Made by a program: the position numbers and the translations under genes. This document shows positions 18,350-27,589 of a stretch of 64,000 nucleotides of DNA, one piece after another. Source of the DNA: Sinomicrobium soli (GTDB lineage Bacteria; Bacteroidota; Bacteroidia; Flavobacteriales; Flavobacteriaceae); NCBI RefSeq assembly GCF_003285545.1, contig NZ_QLNV01000001.1:248001-312000 (forward strand), in the 5' to 3' direction. The notes beneath the pieces are model-generated. The model worked only from the letters and a program-made list of their open reading frames with translations, searched no databases and was not told the origin of the DNA. How positions within the stretch are numbered: position 1 is the stretch's first letter; each line of letters starts with the position of its first letter.

Positions 18350-18927
18350 GATATTATTTTTTGTCGTATTTCGCTAATAAATGATCTGTTCACCGGTGAA
18401 ACTGTTTACGCAAATCCGAAAGCCAGGTTTTATCGCCGTCTGAATAACAGACCAAAAAAATCCCCATATGTTACAGCCGGTCATCAAAAAAGTCCATCGA
18501 AGCCTAAACCCCGACGGACCCCCACATAACACTATTCTCCGCCTTACAGGCGCTATACTGCCCATACCAAACAAGAAATAATCCTCTCAAAATGGTAAAA
18601 ACCGGCAGTAATACATTTATCCACATGGTACTTTTTTTATAAAAACCCGGTACCCGGATCCAAGGCAACAGGCCGAAACCAATGGCTTATGCCATAACTT
18701 TTCCGCTGAAGTTTCCTGTGCTATACCCGGCAGAAAACGGTGCTAAATTACTAAATCGTTTTAGCAAAGTAAATATTTTTTGAAGAAAAATTGTGCAAAT
18801 AACAATTTCCGGGCTTTCGGATATTAAAATTAACAATTATAAGCCCGCTTTCCCATATGCATACGGGAGGGTAAAAACACGCTTCGGGTACTCGGAGTAC
18901 TGCTGTACGTACTTACGGGGCTACACC
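18350..18927. other. Long intergenic region upstream of the ROK gene
   Basis: This 578-bp stretch has no convincing coding sequence on either strand. It contains the LacI-type operator candidate at 18751-18764 and a 13-bp palindrome GTACTC-G-GAGTAC at 18888-18900, close to the 3' end of the DUF3829 gene. Its length suggests a long leader on the ROK transcript or a lost gene. Confidence 0.5.
18751..18764. promoter_or_regulatory. Candidate LacI-family operator
   Basis: CTAAATCGTTTTAG has the near-palindromic form CTAAAwCGwTTTAG with the central CG pair typical of LacI-family sites. Read on the minus strand it is directly preceded by TTTACTTTG, which resembles a -7 box, so a repressor bound here would block transcription running towards the ROK gene about 390 bases away. 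Confidence 0.45.
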
Positions 18928-19893
18928 CTAATCTACAAAATGGTTATAGGCATTCCGCACACTGTTCATTTCGTCCGAAAGGGCTTCCAGCTGCCTGTCT
19001 GAAAGTTGTCCCGAAGATGCTGCATCCCTCATTATTCTCCGGGCCGTAACCAGGAAGCTGTTAACAGCCTCGTTAAACCTCGCAAAGGAAGCCTCCTTGC
19101 CGGCATAGTCTTTCATCCCTTCGGGAGACATCTCACTGTGCTTCTTATGGGCGGTTTCCAGGGCATCGTATTTTTCCCTGAATACAGCTTCATGTTCTGC
19201 ATAACTTCCCCCCTGGGCCTCTCCTGTTTTTATGAATTCATCTATGGCCCTGAAATCATCCTTGGCGGCAAAAATATAGGACTTCAGCGGATGGTCCTGC
19301 AATATTTTCCGTTCCGCACCATCAGACACTACCGCCAGGCGCCGGTGAAGGTCGGCATTGAGCGTATAGTACTCCTCCAGTAACACGATCAGCTCATCGA
19401 TGATCTCGTTTCCCTTCCTGCCTCCGTCGTCCTTGTAATCCTCAGCCTTGACATACTCGTCAAGGCGCTTGTAGCTCTCCCTTATAGCGTCAAATTTATC
19501 ACTTACCTCCTCTCCTTTCGATGTAAAAAAATCGCGATCGTCGGTTTCCAGGGCAGAAGGCGGTGTATCTGTCGATGTCCCGGGACGTTGTATCGGGGCA
19601 ATATAAATAGGGGACATCAATACCGCAAAAGCCAGTTTTGAACTCGGGTTTTCCAGCCCTTCCTCTACCTTGGAGACGTTGGAGATCACCCTCTCGAGAT
19701 AAGACCGCCTCTTGTCATCCAACTGTATCATGGCATTGTTATAGGTAATGATCGAATTGGCATCTTCCGTATCAGACGCCGCATACATATCGGTTTTCGG
19801 GTCTCCGGAAGGGGAAGGCTTATCCTTGCAGGCCCACAGGCCCATACAACACACACATACCAGGGTATAACAAACATGCTTCATGGCCATCAT
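18928..19893 (-). CDS. DUF3829-type lipoprotein
   Basis: The 321-residue protein has an SPII signal with lipobox GLWAC (Cys22). The mature part is almost entirely helical and charged (ISNVSKVEEGLE, YKRLDEYVKAEDY, ELIVLLEEYYTLN), as in the DUF3829/YiiG family of uncharacterised lipoproteins. Function is unknown. It is divergent from the PUL 2 regulator gene with 111 bases between the starts. There are three nearby Met codons (residues 1, 2 and 4), so the true start could be at 19893, 19890 or 19884. No operon partner is seen. Confidence 0.72.
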   Translation of the reverse strand: MMAMKHVCYTLVCVCCMGLWACKDKPSPSGDPKTDMYAASDTEDANSIITYNNAMIQLDDKRRSYLERVISNVSKVEEGLENPSSKLAFAVLMSPIYIAPIQRPGTSTDTPPSALETDDRDFFTSKGEEVSDKFDAIRESYKRLDEYVKAEDYKDDGGRKGNEIIDELIVLLEEYYTLNADLHRRLAVVSDGAERKILQDHPLKSYIFAAKDDFRAIDEFIKTGEAQGGSYAEHEAVFREKYDALETAHKKHSEMSPEGMKDYAGKEASFARFNEAVNSFLVTARRIMRDAASSGQLSDRQLEALSDEMNSVRNAYNHFVD

Positions 19894-19907
19894 TTAGTTA
19901 ATGTCTG

Positions 19908-19915
19908 CAAAATTA
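19908..19915 (-). promoter_or_regulatory. -7 element for the DUF3829 gene
   Basis: On the minus strand TAATTTTG matches TAnnTTTG and ends 14 bases before the start codon. No TTG lies at the usual distance, so support is only partial. Confidence 0.4.
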
Positions 19916-20004
19916 CCGGTTTAAACCAGGAAAAAAAATACCCGGAAACAAGGATTTTCCGGGCAGGCAGGAATAAATTCCGATATCTGTACTATTTTAG
20001 TGGC

Positions 20005-22797
20005 ATGAGGAATTCTATCGGTGTATTACTCTTTCTGCTTTGCTTTGTTTCCCGGACCGTTATGGGCCAGGAGACCCTTCCCGTTTCGGGTTTTGGCCCG
20101 GAGACCTACAGGGCGGGCAACCAGAACTGGATGCTGTCTCAGGACGACAGCCGGCATATCTATATCGCCAATAATTCCGGTTTACTGGAATACAACGGTG
20201 CCCAGTGGCATCTCAACCAGACAGGCGACGGTGGTGTGGTAAGATCGGTCATGGTGTCGGAAAACAGGATATATACCGGCGCATACATGGAATTCGGCTA
20301 CTGGGAACGACAGGACGACGGAAGGCTGGAATATACCAGCCTTATCCCGCTGGTAAATGGAGGGATACGTTATGGCGAACAGTTCTGGCATATCGAGGTC
20401 CTGGGGAACTACATCCTTTTCCAGAGCCCCAACAACATATACAGCTATCATAAAGAAGACCAATCGATCACGGTAATCTCTTCCGAAAATATTATTCTCA
20501 ACCTGTTCCGGGTCGGAAACAACGCGTATTACCAGGCCATAAACGAAGGCCTGTATGTCATAGAAAACGGGAAACCCAGTACCGTAGTGCCCTATGAAGC
20601 CATACGGAACGAAATGATCGTAGGGCTCTTCCCCTATAACGACGGCATGCTTGCCGTAACCCGGGGCAGCGGGGTCTTTGCCGCCGGGGACGGAAAATGG
20701 GAAGCCCTCCCAGTGGAAGGATATCCCTATTCCGAAAGCATATATGTTGCCCTGCTCCTGAACGATAATACCCTCGCCCTGGGAAGCATAGGCAACGGCC
20801 TGTATCTTCTCGGCCCCGGGAACGGACAGGAACAGCACTACCTGCAGCCCACCCTCACCAACAACACGGTGCTCTCTCTTTTCGAAGATGCTTCCGGCGA
20901 TATCTGGTGCGGGACAGATAACGGCATAAGCGTGATCAACAGGCAGAACACCATCAAGCTGTTTAACGATACTTTCGGAAAGACGGGAACCGTATATTGC
21001 AGTTACCAGGAAAACGGCCTGCGATACCTCGGCACCAACCAGGGACTTTACATAAGTGATACCGGCCAGGAAACTCCCTACCGGCTCGTGCCGGGAACCA
21101 AGGGCCAGGTATGGACCATTACCCGCATCGGCCGGACGCTGTATGCCGGGCATGACAGGGGTACCTTTATTATAGATAAGGACCGGGCCGAACTCATCTT
21201 CGACCAGTCCGGTACCTGGGAACTGAAACCGCTGGGAAAGGGTATCATACAGGGCCACTACGACGGTATCACCCATATAGACAGTACCGGGGCGATACGA
21301 AAAATAAAAGGTTTCGACCTCTCGTCACGCAATATAGTGGTCGAGAACGATTCCACAGTGTGGATAGCCCACGACCACAACGGGGTATTCCGCCTTAAAA
21401 TGAATCCGGATGCCACGGTAAAAAAGGTCAGGAGTTTTTCCCCCTCGGCAAATACCCCGCAGGGCGTCAGTGTATTCAAGTTCGGAGACAGTATCTATTA
21501 CTCCACCAGAGAACACATATACAAGTTTCTTTCCGAAGCTGACAGCTTTACCCCGGAAAACCGGCTGGAGCAGTTAACCGCGGATACCAGGCGGATCACC
21601 GGAACTTCAACGGTGACTCCCGACGGGGTCTGGTGGACTTTTGGGGAAGACGGTATCTACCACACCGCTACCGATGCCTTTCGCAACAGGCCGGAGCTCC
21701 GCTATGTTCCCCTGCCCGCGGCATACCGCAGTATAGCTACCCGTTTTGAAAACATTTCACTGCTCAGCCGCGACAAATACCTGGTGGGGAGCAGTATGGG
21801 GTACGTGGTGTTTGAGCTTCCGTACCAGTACAACGCCCCGAGAAAGCTCAGCATACAGGCAGTGGAAACCGCAGACAGGCGCGAGCACTATACCCCGCGC
21901 TCCCTGAACAACCGGGATACCGAGCTCCCCAGCAGGATCAATTTTATCCGCTTCGAATACAGCGTGCTCCAGTACAGCAGGCTGAACGACGTAAAATACA
22001 GCTATCGGATAGCGAACTATACCCCCGCCTGGAGTGCCTGGAGCCCGGAGGCCACAGCCGGTTTTAAAAATATCCCCCCGGGCGAATACCTCTTTGAGGT
22101 CAGGGCCAGGATCAACGGCCAGGTCACCGGTACCGAAAATTTCCGCTTTACCATCGCACCGCCCTGGTACGCTTCGCGAACGGCGGCAGTCGTCTATGTA
22201 CTCCTGCTCCTTGCCCTTATCGTCTTTGTACACCGCATGTATTCCGATTATTACCGCAGGCAGCAGCAACGCCTTATCACACGGCAGCAAAAGGAACTGG
22301 AGATCAAACAACTCGAAAGCCGGCAGGAGATCATGACCCTTGAAAACCAGAAACTGGAAAACGACATGGCCTCCAAAAACCGCGAACTCGCCGCTTCTAC
22401 CATGAGTATCATCAGGAAAAACGAACTGCTGGCAGAGCTGAAAGACAAACTCTCCAGGGCAGGAACTCCCGAAGACACCCGTAAGGTCATCTCCTTTATC
22501 AACAGGAACATGGACGACGAAGACAACTGGAACCTCTTTAAGGAAGCCTTTAACAATGCCGACAAAGATTTTCTCCACGCCGTAAAACAGAAACATCCCA
22601 ATCTCACCCCCAACGACCTCAAATTATGTGCCTATCTCAGGCTTAACCTCTCTTCCAAGGAGATCGCCCCTTTGCTCAACATATCGGTAAGAAGTGTGGA
22701 AATAAAACGATATCGCCTCCGGAAAAAGATGGAGCTGGACCACAAAGACGGGCTTGCCGAATACATCCTCAATTTCCGGGCCTCAACAAACTCTTAA
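20005..22797 (+). CDS. Triple-Tyr sensor regulator with LuxR-type HTH, PUL 2
   Basis: The 930-residue protein has a signal peptide (GVLLFLLCFVSRTVMGQ) and a long periplasmic beta-propeller sensor (NSGLLEYNGAQWHLN, DIWCGTDNGISVIN). A Y_Y_Y domain follows (VKYSYRIANYTPAWSAWSPE), then one membrane helix (AVVYVLLLLALIVFVHRMY), a coiled coil of about 80 residues and a C-terminal LuxR/GerE-type HTH (LSSKEIAPLLNISVRSVEIK). Unlike the PUL 1 regulator it has no histidine kinase or receiver, so sensing is coupled straight to a membrane-tethered DNA-binding domain. It lies 223 bases upstream of susC on the same strand and is the expected activator of PUL 2. The ATG at 20005 was chosen because upstream in-frame codons overlap the divergent gene and lack a signal peptide. 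Confidence 0.9.
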   Translation: MRNSIGVLLFLLCFVSRTVMGQETLPVSGFGPETYRAGNQNWMLSQDDSRHIYIANNSGLLEYNGAQWHLNQTGDGGVVRSVMVSENRIYTGAYMEFGYWERQDDGRLEYTSLIPLVNGGIRYGEQFWHIEVLGNYILFQSPNNIYSYHKEDQSITVISSENIILNLFRVGNNAYYQAINEGLYVIENGKPSTVVPYEAIRNEMIVGLFPYNDGMLAVTRGSGVFAAGDGKWEALPVEGYPYSESIYVALLLNDNTLALGSIGNGLYLLGPGNGQEQHYLQPTLTNNTVLSLFEDASGDIWCGTDNGISVINRQNTIKLFNDTFGKTGTVYCSYQENGLRYLGTNQGLYISDTGQETPYRLVPGTKGQVWTITRIGRTLYAGHDRGTFIIDKDRAELIFDQSGTWELKPLGKGIIQGHYDGITHIDSTGAIRKIKGFDLSSRNIVVENDSTVWIAHDHNGVFRLKMNPDATVKKVRSFSPSANTPQGVSVFKFGDSIYYSTREHIYKFLSEADSFTPENRLEQLTADTRRITGTSTVTPDGVWWTFGEDGIYHTATDAFRNRPELRYVPLPAAYRSIATRFENISLLSRDKYLVGSSMGYVVFELPYQYNAPRKLSIQAVETADRREHYTPRSLNNRDTELPSRINFIRFEYSVLQYSRLNDVKYSYRIANYTPAWSAWSPEATAGFKNIPPGEYLFEVRARINGQVTGTENFRFTIAPPWYASRTAAVVYVLLLLALIVFVHRMYSDYYRRQQQRLITRQQKELEIKQLESRQEIMTLENQKLENDMASKNRELAASTMSIIRKNELLAELKDKLSRAGTPEDTRKVISFINRNMDDEDNWNLFKEAFNNADKDFLHAVKQKHPNLTPNDLKLCAYLRLNLSSKEIAPLLNISVRSVEIKRYRLRKKMELDHKDGLAEYILNFRASTNS

Positions 22798-23020
22798 AAT
22801 ACCTCAACATTACCTCAACAACTCCCCCTACAGGGCAGGGAAACAGGATAAATCCCAATTTTTCTTAAAAAATGAATATTCCTCATTTTTAAAGCTATTG
22901 AGTGATGAATTACAAAAAATAATACCTCTTTTTTTATCATGTATATTTTTTGTTGAGGTTGATTTTTCCTTTTCATAACGGTTTATTAATACATTGGCTT
23001 CAAACAAAATCATCAATGTA

Positions 23021-26000
23021 ATGAATAAAGCACTACTATCATTTTTGCTATTGGCGGCTTCGTTCGGGGTATATGCCCAGACCTTTCCCGTTTCGGGAAA
23101 TGTGACCGATGCCGAATCCGATATGCCCTTGCCACAGGTTAATATTATCGTCAAGGGCACGACACGGGGAGTAGTAACCGATTTTGACGGTAATTATACC
23201 ATAGACGGCATTTCTGCCGGGGATATACTGGTATTCTCCTATATCGGTTTTGCCTCGCGGGAAATTACCATTGGGACGCAACACACCATCGATGTAAAGC
23301 TTCATCCCGACTTGCAGGCACTGGATGAGATCGTCGTAATAGGTTACGGTTCACAGGTAAAAAAGGAAATCACCGGCGCGGTCTCCACCATAAACTCCGG
23401 GACCATCGAAGAGCTGAAGCCCCTCAATGCGGCGCAGGCCCTGCAAGGGACTGCTTCGGGGATAAACGTCACCCCCCAGGGCGGTGCGCCCGGGACAGAA
23501 TCCAACATCAGGATACGCGGAATTTCCACCAACAGGAACAATGCCCCGCTCATTATCCTGGACGGGTTTCAGTACGAGGGCGGACTGAATTCCATCAACC
23601 CCCAGGACATTGAGAACATCACCGTGCTCAAAGATGCCCAGGCTGCCATTTACGGGACCATTGCGGCAAACGGAGTGGTTCTCGTAACCACCAAGTCGGG
23701 ACGCAAAAACCAGAAAGCCAGGATCTCGTATGACGGCTATACCGGGATACAGGAAACTACCCGCAGGCTGCCGGTACTCAATGCCACCGAATATGCACTG
23801 CTGCTCAACGAGAGCTATGCCAATGCCGGGCAACAACTCCCCTTTCCTGATGTCAGCACGCTCGGAGCAGGCACCAACTGGCAGAACGAGGTGTTCCGGC
23901 AGGCTCCCGTAACCAATCACAACCTCACCATTACCGGGGGAGAGGAAAAGGTCAGTTACTCCCTCGGGGCCTCGCACCTGGACCAGGAAGGTATTATCGG
24001 CGGTGACAAGGCCGGTTTCAGGAGGAGTACCGCGAGAATTTCCCTGGATGCCGAGGTTTCCGATAAACTTTCCGTGAGTACCAAGCTGTTTTACAACCGA
24101 ACCAAAAATCACAATATAAACAGCTTTTCCCTGGGGTCGGTGCTGTTTAACGCAGCCAATATCGCCCCGGTCATCAACCCTTCACAAGACAACCTGGACG
24201 GCACCCTCAGTCTCGGGAACGAGGTGGTGAACCCGCTCACCCAGATCGAGAATACCTTTAACGAATACATCACCAACCGCCTGAGCGGAACACTGCAGGC
24301 CTCCCTGAAATACATCAGGAACATGGAACTACAGGCCAGGTTCGGTTTCAATACTTCCAACACCAGGAACAGGGAATTCAGCCCCGTATACAACTACGGC
24401 GCAGGCAAGATATACACCCGAAGCGACAATATGGTGACCCTGGCAAAGATCAATGACAACGACTATACCTTCGACCTTTTCAACACCTACAGCAATACCT
24501 TCGAAGACCACCACAGAGTTACCCTCATGGCGGGGATGACCGCCTACAGGAGTTACGGAGAGGGTCTTAACGGAACACGTACCGGCGTACAGGCCAACCA
24601 GTGGAAATTTGCCGATTTCAATACCGCCACAGGTTCGGGAGACAACCAGACCAACGGCTCCTGGGCCTACGACCAGCGCCGCCTTTCCTATTTCGGAAGG
24701 CTGCAGTACGCCTTTAAGGACAAATACCTGTTTTCTGCCATGATACGCAGGGATGCCTCCACCTATTTCGGCCCCGACGAACGCGTTGCCTATTTTCCGT
24801 CGGCCACTGCCGGATGGGTCGTGTCGGAAGAGGGTTTCTTCGACAACACCGGCATCGTCAACTTCCTCAAGCTGCGCGGAAGCTACGGGGTGATGGGCAA
24901 TGACAGGATTCCCGCCTTCGGGTACCTGTCACTGCTGAACGGGGAAGCCACTTACGTACTGGGAGATGCGCAGAGCCTGGTAAACGGCTATGCCCCCGGA
25001 ACACTGGCCAACCCTGCCATAAAATGGGAGGAAGCCAAAAAACTGGATATCGGGTTCGACCTGCAGCTGTTCGGCAACAAGCTGGAACTGGTTGCGGATT
25101 ATTTCAGAAACGTCCGGGAAGACCTGCTCATCGACAATATCCCCGTATCGGGAATACTGGGTACCGGGGCTCCGGGAGCTGCAGGGCCGATCCTCAATGC
25201 CGGGACCGTAGAGAACACCGGATGGGAGTTTGCCCTGAACTACAACCAGACCTTCGACAACGAACTTACCATCTCTGCCGGATATAACATCGCCACCCTG
25301 AACAACAAGGTGACCCGGGTAAACAACGGTACGGGATATATCGAAGGCGGAGGTTTCGGCGTGGGCCAGCCCGCCCCTGCAAGAATGGAAGAAGGGAAAC
25401 CCATGGGGTATTTCTACGGCTACCGTACCGACGGTATTTTCCAGACACAGGAAGAAGTAGACGCACACCCCTCTCAGAGTGCCCTGGGTGCCAGTGCCAG
25501 GCCGGGGGATATCCGCTATGTGGACCTCAACGGCGACGGTGTCCTGGACGCCGGCGACCGCACCGATCTGGGAAATCCCATCCCCGATATTACCATGGGG
25601 CTCAACCTGGGTCTTCAGTACAGGGGATTTGACTTCTCTGCCTTTTCCTTTGCCAACCTGGGCAATGATATCGTGCGGAATTACGAAAGGGACCAGCCCA
25701 ACGTCAACAGGATGAACTACCGCCTGAACCGCTGGACCGGCCCGGGCACGAGCAACAGCGTTCCCCGGGTAACCACAAACCCCACGGCAAACCAGGTCTT
25801 TTCCGATTTCTTTGTGGAAGACGGATCGTTTGCCCGGATACAGAGCATTACCCTCGGGTATACCGTACCCCTGAAATTCGTGGAAAAATCAGGGCTCGAC
25901 AAATTCCGCATATACACCAAGGTGGATAACGTGCACACCTTTACCAAATACTCCGGGTACGACCCCACGGCCTCTACCGGCGAGCCCATAGGCAGCGGAA

Positions 26001-26062
26001 TAGACTACGGTTTCTACCCTGTACCGCGAACATATATCATCGGTGTAAACCTTCAATTCTAA
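23021..26062 (+). CDS. SusC-like TonB-dependent transporter, PUL 2
   Basis: The protein has 1013 residues from the ATG at 23021, where the signal peptide LLSFLLLAASFGVYAQ begins; a TTG 27 bases upstream is less likely. A carboxypeptidase-regulatory-like domain (VSGNVTDAESDMPLPQVNII) leads to DEIVVIGYGSQVKKEITGAV, the plug motif IRIRGISTNRNNAPLIILDG and a barrel ending in YIIGVNLQF. It would import beta-glucan oligosaccharides, judged from the adjacent GH16 and GH3 genes. It is 18 bases from its SusD partner. It is only distantly similar to the PUL 1 SusC. Confidence 0.95.
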   Translation: MNKALLSFLLLAASFGVYAQTFPVSGNVTDAESDMPLPQVNIIVKGTTRGVVTDFDGNYTIDGISAGDILVFSYIGFASREITIGTQHTIDVKLHPDLQALDEIVVIGYGSQVKKEITGAVSTINSGTIEELKPLNAAQALQGTASGINVTPQGGAPGTESNIRIRGISTNRNNAPLIILDGFQYEGGLNSINPQDIENITVLKDAQAAIYGTIAANGVVLVTTKSGRKNQKARISYDGYTGIQETTRRLPVLNATEYALLLNESYANAGQQLPFPDVSTLGAGTNWQNEVFRQAPVTNHNLTITGGEEKVSYSLGASHLDQEGIIGGDKAGFRRSTARISLDAEVSDKLSVSTKLFYNRTKNHNINSFSLGSVLFNAANIAPVINPSQDNLDGTLSLGNEVVNPLTQIENTFNEYITNRLSGTLQASLKYIRNMELQARFGFNTSNTRNREFSPVYNYGAGKIYTRSDNMVTLAKINDNDYTFDLFNTYSNTFEDHHRVTLMAGMTAYRSYGEGLNGTRTGVQANQWKFADFNTATGSGDNQTNGSWAYDQRRLSYFGRLQYAFKDKYLFSAMIRRDASTYFGPDERVAYFPSATAGWVVSEEGFFDNTGIVNFLKLRGSYGVMGNDRIPAFGYLSLLNGEATYVLGDAQSLVNGYAPGTLANPAIKWEEAKKLDIGFDLQLFGNKLELVADYFRNVREDLLIDNIPVSGILGTGAPGAAGPILNAGTVENTGWEFALNYNQTFDNELTISAGYNIATLNNKVTRVNNGTGYIEGGGFGVGQPAPARMEEGKPMGYFYGYRTDGIFQTQEEVDAHPSQSALGASARPGDIRYVDLNGDGVLDAGDRTDLGNPIPDITMGLNLGLQYRGFDFSAFSFANLGNDIVRNYERDQPNVNRMNYRLNRWTGPGTSNSVPRVTTNPTANQVFSDFFVEDGSFARIQSITLGYTVPLKFVEKSGLDKFRIYTKVDNVHTFTKYSGYDPTASTGEPIGSGIDYGFYPVPRTYIIGVNLQF

Positions 26063-26080
26063 ACGAAACGGACAAGAAAC

Positions 26081-27577
26081 ATGAAAAATATATCTCTATA
26101 CAAACCACTGGTAACAGGAATACTCGCTTCTTTCCTGCTCACGGGCTGCGGCGATGACTTTGTGGAAGTAGACCCGCGTTACGAGATCTCCTCGGGCGAC
26201 TACTTCAACAGTGAAGACGATTACTACAACGCCCTGCTGGGTACCTACGACATACTGCAGTCTACCTACGTCAACGTAATACTGGGCGAGATCGCTTCAG
26301 ACAACACCCATGCCGGGGGCGAGAGTGCCACCGACGTGATAGGATGGCAGCAGGCAGACCGGATGGAGCACACCCCGATCAACGACAACCTCGACGATAT
26401 ATGGGACTGGAACTTTGCCGGGGTGCAACGGGCCTCCTTTATTATCGAGAACCAGGACAAGACGGAGTTCGACGGTAAGGAGCAATTGCTGGCAGAAGCC
26501 CGGTTTTTGCGGGCCTACTTCAATTTTGAGCTGGTAAAATGGTTTGGTCCCATCCCGGTCAAGCCGGAAGGACAGTTTGTCCTCGGCGAGGAAGCCTCCA
26601 TACCGAGGTCGCCCGTGAGCGAGGTGTACTCCTATATCGAAAGCGACCTCCTGTATGCCATAGAAAGGCTGGCAACGGACGCCCCCGAAGTGGGCAGGGT
26701 TACCAAAGGTGCCGCACAGGCCCTTTTGGGGAAAGCCTATCTCTACCAGGAGAAATTCGACGAAGCCGCCACGGTACTCAACCTCGTGATAGGCTCCGGG
26801 AAATACCACCTTTACGGTACGCAGACCGGGGAGGACTATGCAGACCTCTTTGAGTTCGAAGCCGAAAACTCGGGGGAATCGGTATTCGAAATACAGTATA
26901 CCGGGGTGCAGGGCGCCGGCTTTGAGTGCCTGCAGTGCAGCGAGGGAAATGTCATGGTGGGGTTCAGCGGGATACGGAATTACAGCGGCCCGGTTTTCGA
27001 ACCGGGATACGGGTTCAACCTGCCCACACAGGAAGCCTACGACTCATTTGAGCCCGGCGATCTCCGCAGGGACGTTACCGTACTGGATATCGAGGCATGG
27101 GCCGCCGAAACCGGGGCCACTTACGGGGTAGGGAATCCCGATCCGGTGACGGGGCATACCGGGTACTACAACAGGAAGTACCTGCCCCGTATCAATGAGA
27201 ACGAAGGTGATGCCAACCTCACCCAGCCCAACAATTACAGGGCCATACGCTATGCCGACGTACTGCTGATGGCCGCCGAGGCGCTCGTTCGCGGGAATAT
27301 CGATGAAGCACAGGCCAGGAACTATCTGAACCAGGTGCGGGACCGCGCCGGACTGGACGGGGTGTCTTCTTCGGGCAATGCCCTGCTGGAAGCCATTTAC
27401 CGCGACCGGAGGTCTGAACTCATGGGGGAAGGACACCGCTTTTTCGACCTGGTACGCACCGGGAGGGCACAAGGTACCATCGCCGGGTTTACGGCACCGA
27501 AAAACAACGTATTCCCCGTACCGCTGGAAGAAATACAGTTCTCGCAAAACAACTGGGAACAAAACCCCGACTATTAA
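26081..27577 (+). CDS. SusD/RagB-like glycan-binding lipoprotein, PUL 2
   Basis: The protein has 498 residues with lipobox LLTGC (Cys23). SusD-type helices include LLAEARFLRAYFNFELVKWF, GRVTKGAAQALLGKAYLYQ and YRAIRYADVLLMAAEAL, and the C-terminus NNWEQNPDY is typical. As the surface partner of SusC it binds the glycan at the barrel mouth. It is followed after 12 bases by the PKD lipoprotein. The family length is normal and nothing is missing. Confidence 0.94.
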   Translation: MKNISLYKPLVTGILASFLLTGCGDDFVEVDPRYEISSGDYFNSEDDYYNALLGTYDILQSTYVNVILGEIASDNTHAGGESATDVIGWQQADRMEHTPINDNLDDIWDWNFAGVQRASFIIENQDKTEFDGKEQLLAEARFLRAYFNFELVKWFGPIPVKPEGQFVLGEEASIPRSPVSEVYSYIESDLLYAIERLATDAPEVGRVTKGAAQALLGKAYLYQEKFDEAATVLNLVIGSGKYHLYGTQTGEDYADLFEFEAENSGESVFEIQYTGVQGAGFECLQCSEGNVMVGFSGIRNYSGPVFEPGYGFNLPTQEAYDSFEPGDLRRDVTVLDIEAWAAETGATYGVGNPDPVTGHTGYYNRKYLPRINENEGDANLTQPNNYRAIRYADVLLMAAEALVRGNIDEAQARNYLNQVRDRAGLDGVSSSGNALLEAIYRDRRSELMGEGHRFFDLVRTGRAQGTIAGFTAPKNNVFPVPLEEIQFSQNNWEQNPDY

Positions 27578-27589
27578 AAGACCAACACT

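Noticed and set aside
18374-18574. A 66-codon frame in the leader of the ROK gene
   Set aside because: No recognisable domain, start context or conservation evidence; it is probably chance in an intergenic stretch.
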